A stretch of 64,000 nt of DNA from Pectinophora gossypiella. Its lineage: Eukaryota; Arthropoda; Insecta; Lepidoptera; Gelechiidae. Each line of letters opens with the position of its first letter. Positions within the stretch are counted from its first letter, which is position 1. The stretch spans positions 1,586,786-1,650,785 of the forward strand of contig NC_065424.1 in the NCBI RefSeq assembly GCF_024362695.1, given 5' to 3'. The notes beneath the pieces were generated by a model. It had not been told where the DNA came from. It was given only the letters and a program-made list of their open reading frames with translations, and ran no database searches. Position numbers and translations under genes: made by a program. Shown here piece after piece: positions 31,159 through 41,894 of this stretch.

Positions 31159-31429
31159 CCTCCATATCCATAAGTACTTACTTATTGGTACGAAAAGTCT
31201 GAAGTATACCTACATCGTATTATAAGTAAACAATGAAAAAAATATAAAAACAAACGTGTGTGTATGTGTCAAGGATACTAATTAGGTCCTCTACACTAAT
31301 ACAAATTAGGGATAAGTGTTATTCCACGTACTCGAAATGCTTTTCTATTTCCTTATAATCTTATGTCAATCCCGTATATTTTAATTACTGTCATCTCTGT
31401 TTATTACTTGGCTAAAGCTCTTGGTCGGA

Positions 31430-31565
31430 TAGACGACGGGGGAACGGGACGGGTAGCTCGCTATTGTCTTCAATTTTGTACCGGGTGGGATCACAGCGCT
31501 CCCCATTTATCCGGTCAAGTTAGTTACTGCCATTTGAGGAAAACCTACAACAAGCCACGTTCCAA
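31430..31565 (+). repeat. Repeat F fragment
   Basis: CAATTTTGTACCGGGTG, CAGCGCTCCCCATTTATCCG and a GCCATTTGAGG-like block match the family seen at 43575-43915 and 59704-59842. A 94-codon frame over it (31363-31647) is therefore not a gene. Confidence 0.7.
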
Positions 31566-32193
31566 AAACGAAATAATTATATTAGAGACTCCTTGCAGAT
31601 GTTTCTTTTATAAGAAGAGAAGACTGCCTCAACTGGAAACTAAGTAAAAACATTTTGCACGAACTTGGTACCTACAAAGAAAAGAACAAACGAAAACGAA
31701 CGAAAGAAGAAAATATTTAATATGAACGGATGGAGAATTTAAATAAAAACCCGTACCTATATGTACCTATATCGAATATTTATATATATGTACGTGCATG
31801 TGTGAAAATGTTTTCGCCGAGTCAAATATTCGATACGAATGTAAAAGGAAAAACAAATTTATCCCCAATCCTTTAACAACTTTTTCCCGCAATCTTCGTC
31901 ATGGGAAAGTTTTGAAAAGGGATTATTTATAAAATCCATAAACCTTCCAACCTGCTTACATTGCTTTATTAGGGTTCCGAACCTCAAAAGGGAAAACGAA
32001 ATCCTTAGGATCACTCTTTTCTGTTTTGAATAGGTAAAATTATCAATGATGTTTGTAAAGTTCGCTGGCTATTTACAATATGCCTGTCTCTCTCTTCTGA
32101 ACGTACGCATTTAATATCGCAGAGTTTACATAGTTTAAGTTTTAAAGAAGTAATTTTTCCTTGTTCTTATATAGATATAATTTAAGTTGATCT
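31566..32193. other. Unassigned DNA
   Basis: Nothing recognised. Confidence 0.35.
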
Positions 32194-32320
32194 GGGGTGT
32201 TAAAATGGCCACATCGAAGCAATTCATCTATGAAAGCAATATTACAATTTGACATTTGCGTCAAATAGCAATATTGTTTTCTCAGACGAATTGCTTCGAT
32301 GTGGCCATTTTAACCCCCCT
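32194..32320. mobile_element. MITE-6, complete palindrome
   Basis: The arms are near-perfect inverted repeats: GGCCACATCGAAGCAATTCA against TGAATTGCTTCGATGTGGCC-type sequence (one change). The outer end is GGGG(T)GTTAAAATGG and the loop is short. No coding. It gives the empty-site sequence for the nested insertion at 62 kb. Confidence 0.88.
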
Positions 32321-32841
32321 GTATATTTTAAAGATTTTTATTAGTAAGTAGTCTAGTTTTTTATAATTATTTTCCTCAATTTTGTTATTTAAGTACCACT
32401 TTTCGGCCAATTGTCCAGTAACCAGGGCCGCAATAAATTTAAAAAAATCGCAGCCTTGTATTGTAAACAAAAGAAAGAGCGCTAACCATAGAGTAACACG
32501 GTCTTCCCGACACGTCTCCTTTTAACTCAAGTGTCATTTTTCCTTTGTAAGATAATTAAACTTCTTAATAAGTCGTTCCTAAGTTAATTTATTCCGTAAA
32601 AATCTCTTCTTGATCTTTCCTTCCATTATATTTTAATGACACAATGAAATAAGAATCAAAAGCGCATCCCTGATGCCGGGCAGCAGCGCGCGGTATCAGT
32701 ACTGGTTTGAGGCCGAGGAAATGGATTCTGGTAGGGCTCTAGTTAAAACATCACCGATTGAGAAATTGGTCAGTGTACTGCGGAACGGAAGGCGATTGGG
32801 GCAACCACCGTTCTACATCTATGGATTAATGGCCCTATCTA
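32321..32841. other. Unassigned DNA
   Basis: Nothing recognised apart from the LINE end that follows. Confidence 0.35.
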
Positions 32842-32910
32842 AGGAGTAATGGCGATTACTTCACCGACAAGAGCGCAGCTCTTAAATAAAGAGAGAAAGA
32901 GAGAGAATGA
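32842..32910 (+). pseudogene. RTE-2 LINE C-terminal remnant
   Basis: Reads WRLLHRQERSS then TAA, with a GAGAGAAAGAGAGAGAATG tail. An in-frame TAA stands just upstream of the Trp codon. Confidence 0.6.
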
Positions 32911-32929
32911 AATAAGCTCACAACTACAT

Positions 32930-33005
32930 AGACGCATCCATTGCCAAATGAAATAAGTACCCACGTATCACCGAACCTTCTGTTAGACCAAACATGATAA
33001 TTTTG
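32930..33005 (+). repeat. Repeat E fragment
   Basis: CATTGCCAAATGAAATAAGTACCCACG-type order and CTTCTGTTAGACC match the family, with decay. Confidence 0.5.
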
Positions 33006-33379
33006 ATGAATTTGTCGAATATTCGACATTCGAAGCACATACTCTTATTGGTAGTTGAATGTTTGCCTGTGCAACTGATTATTTAATAAAGAATTTAGTG
33101 TTCGTTTAATGTAATTCTAGAAATTCTCAGAATACTAAATAATTCTTCAGGTAATTCCAACATGTCATTTTCAGATTTCAGACTGGAATATTCAATCTAT
33201 TTTATTCTCTGTCATGAATAAATAACAAGATACCAATTTTATTAATTACTATTAATAATTTTAAAAGAGAGATTTTAATAATTAATAATATAATGCAAAT
33301 AATTACGCAGAAGCTCAATCAACGTTATTATTTCGCTCTGTATTTCTTTATTTTTAATAATCGTATAACTAGATTAATT
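33006..33379. other. Unassigned AT-rich DNA
   Basis: TTAATAATTAATAAT-type simple sequence at 33240-33300. Nothing else. Confidence 0.35.
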
Positions 33380-33466
33380 TCAGCGTAGCTCAATACCCCC
33401 TTCGGTTGATTGATCGAGGGGACGCGTGTGCGTAACAGTGGGGCTTATTAGGCTGTTTAAATTTTC
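33380..33466 (+). mobile_element. Decayed SINE-C tail
   Basis: AATACCCCCTTCGGTTGATT and TTAGGCTGTTTA remain. Confidence 0.6.
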
Positions 33467-33768
33467 ATAGGAGTCTTGGTCAAAAGTCTTTTTGCATTCG
33501 CCCAACAGACGTACAATCACACTAACAAACAAGATTACATTGTCCACCTCGATAGAGTTGAAGAATGTGGCAACTCAATGTGGTACGTTAGAGATTTTAT
33601 AAAACGAATGTTCTGGAAGTTCTACTGAAGCCGAGCAAAAGGTAGTTTTGAGCTAGTTGTGATAACAAAAGCCCATCGCACATAGAGGCGGGCTGCGAGC
33701 GCTGCGGAGAGCGGAACTTCTGTGTGAGTGCTCGATAAAAAACCGAAAATCTCTAAAATTTTTCTTCT

Positions 33769-34047
33769 GCTCTCGTGTGGTTATGATAACTGGGATACTA
33801 TTGAGCTGCCAAAGGCTATGACTCATGTAACGACTACATAGTTTCTTTCATTGTTGCCGGGACCGATAGCTTAACGTGCTGTCCGAAGCACGGATGATCT
33901 TACTTTTGGACAATCCGCTAATGAACCTGTATGTCCTAACGAAAGTAAGCATCACAAAGTGATTATGTAATATACTCACCGGGATTCAAACCCGGGACCT
34001 CCGGATCGGGAGCCCAATGTTCTAACCACTAGACCACTGAGGCTGTT
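33769..34047 (-). mobile_element. SINE-A/SINE-C mosaic
   Basis: The 3' part is SINE-A (GAGCTGCCAAAGG, TCATGTAACGACTAC), while the head (rc of CTAACCACTAGACCACTGAG) is the SINE-C type. The central block is diverged. Confidence 0.7.
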
Positions 34048-34496
34048 AACATCATAAGCGTCAAATTATTATGTATATATCTGACTGAATCAGTGTGCAC
34101 ATAATCAGACTATTATAATCTATGGCTAACTCCGCCAAATCGCAATCGTTTGAACACCGTAATGTGCTACGCAGGGCACGCTATAGTTTGCAGACTGTTG
34201 ACCTGTGTTAGTACAGTCGTTGAGCAAAGCTTTAGGGAGCTTTTATCCACAGTAAACTTGTCGAAGGTCAATATTTTAACGCTACCGCTTAACAAGATCG
34301 GTCTTCGGAACAATTCTTTCAGCGGGCGAAAATAACAGCTTAATATGCGTTTATCATTCAAGATATAATTGTAGAGTGGTACGAGTATGGAACTGAAGTA
34401 TTATTGTACTTAATTAAATATAATTTAAGTATTTTTAAGTCTTAGTCTATGCTGCATAACGTATTTTAATACATATTAAACTTATTTAATTAAAGC
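34048..34496. other. Unassigned DNA
   Basis: Two opposed short frames at 34150-34361 have no domain. No repeats recognised. Confidence 0.35.
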
Positions 34497-34700
34497 AAAA
34501 AAGGACCTAGAAGGACGTACATTGACCAAATTGGAGACGTCTTTAGAGAAAGTTCAGTACCATCTACTCTGAACCGACGTGTGTGTATGAAACGATGGAT
34601 GAATGTGGAGGCAAGAGAAGTGTGTCAGGATGGAAGCAAATGGAATTCCATAGTCTCTGCTTACCCCGGTGGGAAATAGGTGTGAGTTTACTTATGTGTG
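34497..34700 (+). pseudogene. RTE-3 LINE C-terminal end, open
   Basis: Codons 34497-34679 read KKGPRRTYIDQIGDV, then NRRVCMKRWMNVEAREVCQ, KWNSIVSAYPGGK and TAG without interruption. This basic C-terminus with Trp-containing end is typical of RTE-type LINE ORF2. RT and endonuclease are absent. A GTGTGTAGGTATGTA tail follows. Confidence 0.72.
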
Positions 34701-34737
34701 TAGGTATGTATTCAATTCATATCATGTACCTCTGACT

Positions 34738-34854
34738 CCACCAACCCGCAGTGGAGCAGCGTGGTGGAGTATGCTCCATACCCCCTCCGGTTGATTGAGG
34801 GGAGGCCTGTGCCCAGCAGTGGGACCGTATATAGGCAGTTTTATATGTTATGTT
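34738..34854 (+). mobile_element. SINE-C 3' fragment with perfect TSD
   Basis: ATGTACCTCTGACT flanks it at 34724-34737 and 34855-34868. It begins at CCACCAACCCGCAGTGGAGC, so it was 5'-truncated during insertion. Confidence 0.92.
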
Positions 34855-34868
34855 ATGTACCTCTGACT

Positions 34869-35186
34869 ATTCTGTTATGTTTAATCATCATCATTGATTT
34901 CCAAAATTTTTTGCTGTTCTGTTTTTAGTTCTTATGAGTTGATATGTACCATGTGTAACATACTAAGTTATATGCAGTTAATTAATTAGTATAGCACTGT
35001 ACATAGTTCAGAGGGGGAGCCTGGTGAACTTTTATACGGGTTTCGAGCCAGTACAGACTCCAGCACACTCAAAGGTATTCTTTCAAAACATTAAATGTAC
35101 CCATTAGTTATTAAGTGATCCTTTCTAGAGAGAAATCAATATATTATTATTATTATTATTACTTGTATGTCGTTGACAGAATAGTC
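34869..35186. other. Unassigned DNA
   Basis: Ends in an (ATT)n run at 35142-35160. Nothing else recognised. Confidence 0.35.
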
Positions 35187-35335
35187 AGAGGTACAATACA
35201 ATACAAATACACTTTATTGCACCAAAATAAAAAGAAATAATTACAAAAAGTCTCTTAACTAAGTACATGGCAAATGGCGGCCTTATCGCTTAAAGCGATT
35301 TCTTCCAGACAACCATAAGGTGAGGTACATTCATC
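35187..35335 (-). mobile_element. L-D LINE 3' end
   Basis: ACAATACAATACAAATACAC opens it (the rc is the TATTG-repeat tail after AATAAAGTG). GGCGGCCTTATCGCTTAAAG and TTCTTCCAGACAACC follow as at 11920. Confidence 0.72.
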
Positions 35336-35359
35336 GCAAGCTGTATTTAATCATCATTA

Positions 35360-35490
35360 CTATACAGGTTGTGAGAAGCTGCAGTAGTTTTAGGCGGATG
35401 AGACGTTCGTTATGTAAAAATTGACTATTCAAAGTGTAACTATGTTACCGACAGAATAAAGATATTTCTGAATTTGAATTTTGAATTATT
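35360..35490 (+). mobile_element. L-C LINE 3' end, short
   Basis: TATACAGGTTGTGAGAAGCT to AATAAAGATATTTCTGAATT, then the TTTGAATT tail. Confidence 0.85.
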
Positions 35491-35760
35491 ATGTTTTCTA
35501 CATATTTTCTCTTCCATACAACACGCCTAACTCTACACATAGTATGTATGTTTTCGTTTTATCAAAATCAATAAACCGGCAGGTGTTGATAATGGGTGAA
35601 TTTTTTCAGCATGCGATTATCTACCATCGATCTGCGTCGGTGCGGCGGGCAGCGGTGAAAATAAACACATTTAGCTTACAGATGTATATGTAGGTATTGA
35701 GCACGCATGTTTAGACTATCTGGATATATGCCCCGATTCCCGCAGACCTCATAATTTTAA
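35491..35760. other. Unassigned DNA
   Basis: Nothing recognised. Confidence 0.35.
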
Positions 35761-36089
35761 TGGCCTCCGTGGTCCAGTGGTTGAGCGTTGGGCTCACGAT
35801 CCGGAGGTCCCGGGCACGAAACCCAGTGGGGACATATCACAAAAATCACTTTGTGATCCCTAGTTTGGTTAGGACATTACAGGCTGATCACCTGATTGTC
35901 CAAAAAGTAAGATGATCCGTGCTTCGTAAGGCACGTTAAGTCGTTGGTCCCGGTTACTACTTACTGGTGTAAGTAAGTAGTCGTTACATAAGCCATGTCA
36001 GGGGCCTATGGCCGCTCAATAGTAACCCTGACACCAGGGTTGTTGGGGTTGGTAATCTACCTCACAACCCACACGACAGAAGAAGTATG
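35761..36089 (+). mobile_element. SINE-A, full length
   Basis: Intact order of head, TCACTTTGTGATCCCTAGTT, central block, GGGGCCTATGGCCGCTC and tail. The B box has decayed (GGGCACGAAACCC). Confidence 0.9.
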
Positions 36090-36439
36090 ATACGGTGTAG
36101 TGGGCACAGACCTTTGTATTTCAACTTAAGGTGATGTGTTTCAGTCAGCTAGGTAACGCTGCGTCAGTAGATGGCGTTACTTCTGCAGTTTTCGTATTTT
36201 TTTCCATTTATTCGTTTAGTGTTGAGTTCTGACCCAGTGAAATGTTAGGTGGCGAAATCTTACATACATTATCTTTAAGTTAAGCTACAATTTTGAAGTA
36301 TTTACTGAAGATATCATATTGAAACATTGCATCAAAAGTTGGTGTCATTTCAATTTGTGTACAAACACGAAGCTGTCACACACACATGCGAACTAGGTTA
36401 GCTATTAAAAGAGATGCATAATTTGAAGTCTACTTCTAA

Positions 36440-36515
36440 CTTCTAAATGGCGCATTTGGTAAAGCAGTCGCCGCCATTCTTAAGGTTCACGGTTCAAACC
36501 CAACTGCATGTTTTA
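36440..36515 (+). repeat. tRNA-like fragment
   Basis: GGCGCATTTGGTAAAGCAGT and GGTTCACGGTTCAAACCCAA are placed like A and B boxes about 35 bp apart. No good acceptor pairing is visible, so this is more likely a decayed SINE head than a tRNA gene. Confidence 0.4.
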
Positions 36516-36699
36516 ATTGTTTTTACTTTTTGTATTTTTTTTTACAATTGAATTTGGCGAACCCGTCTATTTGTTACGGAATTTTCAAAAAGTATCACTT
36601 TTACCAATAATATTATAATTAAGTATACAATAATTTACTTTGCACTTAAGTACCTTCCGTAATTTCCGTATTTTTTATTTTGTAAAATTCTAACAGGCA

Positions 36700-36800
36700 T
36701 TAATCGCATCAGTGAACATGCGGCTAACTAAAAAACTACTGAACGGATTTTCATACGGTTTTCACCAATGAGTAGAGTGATTCATGGGCGTGCTTTAGGG
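36700..36800. repeat. Repeat I-like fragment
   Basis: ACTACTGAACGGATTTTCAT and GAGTAGAGTGATTCATGGGC resemble the common arthropod repeat also seen at 9541. Confidence 0.45.
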
Positions 36801-37516
36801 TTTATAATTTATACAAGTATTTTTTTTGTATAAAATGGTTCAAAAATGATGATGAATGTCAAACATAATTATCGTTACAAATATAGCCGACTTGGAGCTT
36901 TCGGCGAAAACGCTGCCTGAGCCCATTGAGATATAACAAAACAACGTATGGTTGAATTGTTCCTTTTTTGTAGGTATACCGAAAAGTCCACAATATGTCA
37001 TAATAATTATATTGTGTATAAAGAATTGTGTATATGTATTGTATGATTTTACAAATAACGATCACAGTACAGTAATAATAAGGTACATTTTTCCTAAATT
37101 GCGTAGGTTCAAACTTTGTCGCATCGCGTTTGAAAGATGTAATAGCGCTTCAGGACGTCCCGCAAGCACGGCGCTGATGTCGCAGTATCCGCATATAATT
37201 ATTATGACTTGTCATTTAGTTCCAATAAAATCCGCGGGACTTCATACGTATGTCAGTGACAGCTGGTGATAGCATGCGGGACACTTAGCACCTAATCGAA
37301 TTCTATGTTGTTTTCGCGCCCAGTCCAGACGACTCACAGCGCATTTCTGGACATATATTTACGCGTGGTGTTTATTGTTAGGTTAGTTAGTTCAGGTTAG
37401 GACGTCTTTTTATAACGAGGACGTTAAAAAAAGACGAGGCTGGGACGTATTGAAGTAGTATTTCCATATATACGCGGCCTGAAATGGGCTGTTTCGGGGA
37501 CTTGAACTGGTTGCTG
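36801..37516. other. Unassigned DNA
   Basis: A 105-codon frame at 36952-37269 has no recognisable domain. A TTAGGTTAGTTAGTTCAGGTTAGG stretch at 37377 is not a telomeric TTAGG array. Confidence 0.35.
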
Positions 37517-37651
37517 TCGAACTTATTATCACGTTTTCTTGATTAAAATTCATAAATAAGTCAAATAGAAAAAAGATTTTATTTAGTTTTAGATCTGTCA
37601 TGATGTCTGTGATGTTTGTTTATTATACATAAGAATTTCAAAATTTATCTT
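37517..37651 (-). mobile_element. MITE-7 internal fragment
   Basis: TTGATTAAAATTCATAAATA and TTTTAGATCTGTC match the reverse complement of 62040-62165. Confidence 0.75.
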
Positions 37652-37654
37652 ATT

Positions 37655-38010
37655 TTTTTTCCCAAAGGGCAAGGCAAAGGGAACTATGAACATACAGCCA
37701 TGTCTTGTGTTTTTTTTTCTTGATGATGATTAATGAAATGATAAAACCTAAGCCCCCACCCTCGGAGCAGACTCCTACTTCGAACCCCAAACGAAGTAAG
37801 CGGCTTGTTGGCGCAAAGCGAAAAGAGATAGGTACACTTTGTTTATTGAATATTCCGATTTAATAATACTATCGGGAATGTTTTCCGACTAATGTGATCA
37901 TTAACCACAAAACACCACTTCGTATTGATTATTTAGATTATTCAATGAAGAAAGCAACCTTCCCGTTCCCGGTCCCACCAAAAAGTCCGCGGCAAAGAGA
38001 ATATAAATAA
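37655..38010 (+). repeat. Repeat G copy
   Basis: AAGGCAAAGGGAACTATGAA, CACCCTCGGAGCAGACTCCT and AGTGTACTTTGTTTATTGAA-like order are shared, inverted, with 51355-51765. A third partial copy lies at 38093-38150. Confidence 0.75.
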
Positions 38011-38092
38011 ATCTGTATGTTGGATGGAAAAACAATTAATTATAAATGACTACTATTTAGGCCGACAAATGCAACAACTTCTTTTTTGATTT

Positions 38093-38150
38093 GGTTTTCC
38101 CCGAAGGGTAAGGCAAAGGGGACTATGCCCATACAGCCATTTCATTTTAT
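38093..38150 (+). repeat. Repeat G terminal fragment
   Basis: CCCCGAAGGGTAAGGCAAAG and ACTATGCCCATACAGCCAT, the same end as at 37660 and 51710. Confidence 0.75.
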
Positions 38151-38954
38151 GTATTGATTTTTTATTATAATATATGTCCTCTTTTAAAACACGGTATTTA
38201 CCCATTATTTAAAAATGTTTAAATAAGATACGTTATTACAAAAATATTTTTCCAATATTCCTTTTCTCAGATTGTAGTATTTTTAGTTTTTTATTTATAT
38301 TTATTCTCTTCATACAAAATCTCTTTATAAATTGTCACTGACATTCTATTACACTTGTCAAGTAGTCAAAGCCTTTAGAAAAAAAAAACTATCACGCACA
38401 CAAACTAACATTGACACCTCTACACGCTCAGCAAATACACTGTAATCTGCACCACTACAAATGTAGAATTGATCAAAATTGAGGGTCTGAAATATGGTAC
38501 TTCTCGTATTCGGACCCTAAATTTTTGTTAGTTTGCGAAAATAATACACCAAAATATTACTATTTATCGGTTTTATAACAATATTTCTCTATCCGTTTTC
38601 CTGTAGCACTGCATCAACTTTTGTATGGAAAACGAATCACCTTAAAGAAGACATTTTATACGCAAGCATTTGTTTAATAATCACACTGCGACCCCGAGGC
38701 GTCCCATTGTTTTGCTAAGAACACCGACAATTCTATTGTCTCTTACGTCCCATTTCTTTAGTCTTACACTTGTTGCTCCTACAAAAGGGCGCAACGCCTT
38801 ACAAATGTTTTATACTATCATAGATATAGTAAACTGATAGATAGAAAAGAATCGACCGATCTAATCTCGACTGATACATCACTATGTTAATGAACGTCAC
38901 TACCTTATGAAGAAGTTATATTTTCTAACCTAACCCTTATTATTACAAAGTTCG
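38151..38954. other. Unassigned DNA
   Basis: AT-rich with short T and A runs. No recognised element. Confidence 0.35.
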
Positions 38955-38960
38955 TCATTA

Positions 38961-39335
38961 TCAGCCGCAAAACGCCCACTGCTGGGCATAGGCCTCCCCC
39001 AAGGATCTCCACGACGATCGGTCCCGCGCTGCCCGCATCCGGCGGCTTCCCGCGACCTTCGCCAGATCGTCGGTTCACATTGTAGCGGGCCTACCCACTG
39101 AGCGTCGTCCGACACGTGGTCGCCATTCGAGAACCTTTCCGCCCCAGCCCCAGCGGCCGTCGGTTCTCCTCGCTATGTGTCCTGCCCACTGCCACTTCAG
39201 CTTGGCAATTCTCCGAGCTATGTCGGTGACTTTAGTTCTCCTGCGGATCTCCTCATTTTTGATTCGATCGAGCAGGGAAATACCGAGCATAGCTCTCTCC
39301 ATTGCCCGCTGAGCGACACTGAGCCTCCTCAATCC
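38961..39335 (-). pseudogene. RTE-1 LINE C-terminal fragment with one stop
   Basis: From its 5' side it reads RLSVAQRAMERAML, ARRIAKLKWQWAGHIARR and EWRPRVGRRSVGRPAT. It is then broken by TGA at 39075-39077, where the copy at 23653 has Trp two codons later than Ala-Thr-Arg. It continues in frame to DRSSWRSLGEAYAQQW and the natural TGA at 38961. RT and endonuclease are lost by 5' truncation. Confidence 0.88.
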
Positions 39336-39374
39336 GATTACAAAGTTAGGTTACAGAAAATAACTTCCTGTTAA

Positions 39375-39609
39375 GGCCCCTAGCACACGCCGTATTTTAA
39401 ACGCGCAGACGACGCGCAGGTTACGCGCGTATACGTTATTTAAACATAATTCAATCGCAACCTTGTACAGTTACGCAACGATACAGTTTGTATCGCTTCA
39501 GACGCGCGAATACGCGCTTCACACGCGCGCTTGTATATCATCAATGCAATCGCATTCTACAGCGCCGAAAACGCGCGTCTTCTGCGCGTTTAAAATACGC
39601 CATATGGGC
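39375..39609. mobile_element. CpG-rich foldback element flanked by TTAA
   Basis: TTAA lies at 39371-39374 and 39610-39613. The ends GGCCCCTAGCACACGCCGTA and (other strand) GCCCATATGGCGTATTTTAA share CGTATTTTAAACGCGCAGA-type sequence for about 35 bp. Between them, ACGCGC words recur on both strands. Confidence 0.7.
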
Positions 39610-39837
39610 TTAAAGTTTATATGAACAAGATTGGAGGAGTAGAGTTTTCTACCTACTTTATTCCTTGATTATTTACTATGTCGAAATCCTTTTAACATTC
39701 ATTTTCTTTTAATGCTTTGATGTACTATTTATTTCTTGTAGTACACGTGAATTCTTACCACGCATTGAAGATATTGTAAAATTGTATATAATATTCAAAC
39801 GACGCATTTTAAGTTTTTCTTTTCTTACTAGAAATTT

Positions 39838-39940
39838 TTCGCTTTAAGCGATAAGGCCGCCATTTGCCATGTACTTAGTTAATTTCTTTTTGTAATTATT
39901 TATTTTTATTTTGGTGCAATAAGGTGTATTTGTATTGTAT
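39838..39940 (+). mobile_element. L-D LINE 3' end
   Basis: GCTTTAAGCGATAAGGCCGC through TTGGTGCAATAAGGTGTATT to a TATTG-repeat tail. A SINE-B was inserted directly at its tail. Confidence 0.75.
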
Positions 39941-39951
39941 TGTAGAACTTG

Positions 39952-40220
39952 TAAAGGAGCTCGGTGGCGCAGCGGTAAACGCGCTCGGTCTGCGATTGTT
40001 AAAGGTAAGCAACTTTCGGATGGGTGACCACAAAAAAAAAGTTCATCTCCAGCTCCTCCGTGCTTCGGAAGGCACGTTAGCCGTTGGTCCCGGCTGCATT
40101 AGCAGTCGTTAATAACCATCAATCCGCACTGGGCCCGCGTGATGGTTTAAGGCCCGATTTCCCTATCCATCCATAGAGAAGGCCCGTGCCCCATCAGTGG
40201 GGACATTAATGGGCTGGTGA
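39952..40220 (+). mobile_element. SINE-B with perfect TSD
   Basis: TGTAGAACTTG flanks it at 39941-39951 and 40221-40231. About 20 bp is missing after the head (the CGCAAAGGCCGGTCATA stretch of other copies). Confidence 0.92.
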
Positions 40221-40231
40221 TGTAGAACTTG

Positions 40232-41282
40232 CATAACAAATTGTCGAGAATGTCCCAGCAGTTTTGTTATAATCCTCTAGCGGGCCAAGAAGACCTTTCT
40301 TTGTAACGACGACCAAAAACACAGATAATAAACATCATTGTTTCTCAAATGTCTTACCCCACTGGGACCGACCCGCGGACTTTTACACAACAAACAGTTT
40401 ACTACTCACTGAGTAAATGGGTCGACAAGGGGGAACGTAATTTTCTTCAAATATCAAGGAAAATTGTTTTGGTGATATTCGTGATTGTAACTACCTATGT
40501 CAGTTCTTGCGTCTGACGTTTTCATTAGGCTTTCCCATTTTTACATCGTTTGAAGATAAAAGGGATATTTTTTTATATACCCCTTAGATATATTTCTTTT
40601 TCAAAGATCAATGAGCCAATTTAAGAACATTGCCCAAGAAATGTTTTATTTTTAGTTTTTGACGAATTGATGGAAGACCAAAATGTTTGTAAAGTTTACT
40701 TGCTATACAAAGTAAGTAATACTTAACGATATTAGTAGGTACATAAGATAGGAGGAACAAGTATCATTGAAGGGCAATGTAAAACAACTATCAATTGAAC
40801 TACATACTAATATTCAATATTCTTTATTTGCATACTATGATGGTATACAAGTTTGTAAATTACATATGCGTTTCACATCGCAGACAATTTCGGGCACAAC
40901 AAAATAGAAGTTTAATAGAGAGAAGGAAGCTTTTCAAATAGTAACATCAGTATCATTAAGGTATTCACTAGTGCTGTAGTAACATGTAGACTACTTAATA
41001 ACTACTATTACTTACGTATTATAGAATCATAAATATTTAAACATGTATTATATTTGCCAAAAATAACCACAGTAATTATTATTTGTTGAAACTGCCGAGC
41101 AGAATTTAATTTAAGTTTAGTTTAACAGTTCAGAAATTACCAGCCATCTTTATTTGTTTGCTATGCATGAGTACAAGAGAGCATTAATTTTACAACTGAT
41201 AAATTAAATGTTATCGACACTTGTAAAAAGTGTTACAAGCGGGCTTTTACAAGTGTGTAATCACGGGATGAGTGATGAGGTG
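40232..41282. other. Unassigned DNA
   Basis: About 1 kb of AT-rich sequence without recognised repeats, frames or RNA features. A weak tRNA-like antisense patch (CCACTGGGACCGACCCGCGG) sits near 40360. Confidence 0.4.
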
Positions 41283-41377
41283 ATCATGGCACTTGCAACA
41301 GTGTCAAAATATCGGGAGTCTCATATCCCTATTTTAAAAGCGATAAGAACCCGTTATTATGTGTTTTAATTACTTGT
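41283..41377. mobile_element. MITE-3 half copy
   Basis: GGCACTTGCAACAGTG, ATATCGGGAGTCTCAT and TAAGAACCCG to TATGTGTTTTAATTA match the right half of 4609-4759. Confidence 0.75.
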
Positions 41378-41890
41378 AAAAGGGCTACACTTCTAGCTAT
41401 TTTCCGCAAGCGTCCTTTTCTGCGCATGTTTCCTCACATATCCCAAAGTAGAATACATATCAATGAATAAAAGGACGTCAGACAAAGCAACAAGTGTTTT
41501 CTCAAGACAAATTTGTGTCCAGCGGAGATATAATGATGAGGGCAGAAGGAAAAACTGGCGATCAATATGCGGTGATGGCTCTTTCATCGCCGCTACACGT
41601 GCCAGCTGTAACCGTAAATAAACGCAAAATACCGTAAATATTTACCCGAAATTTCACGCAGTGAACCGTAAATTACTCTTACTACATAACGCGAAAGATT
41701 ATTGTTTTCCGACGACCAGTTTTAATCTGGTAACATCCCAGCAACAGGTAGGATACAAAAATAATATGTTGTTTTTAAATATAAATAGCTTACCGATAAA
41801 TGAAATCCGTATCCAAATAGCAACACAAATTAGCTGTAAATTTTCTGTACCAGTTTTCACTTGGATTTTCATGTAATTTCACAATTTTTG
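41378..41890. other. Unassigned DNA
   Basis: Opposed short frames only. A run of CCGTAAAT-type words at 41620-41680 is a weak local repeat. Confidence 0.35.
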
Positions 41891-41894
41891 GAAG

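Noticed and set aside
31363..31647. 94-codon frame as a host gene
   Set aside because: Most of it translates a Repeat F fragment.
36440..36515. Functional tRNA gene
   Set aside because: Box-like words are present, but I could not pair an acceptor stem or a normal anticodon arm.
37377..37400. Telomeric TTAGG repeat
   Set aside because: Only loosely similar GGTTAGTTAG words; no array.
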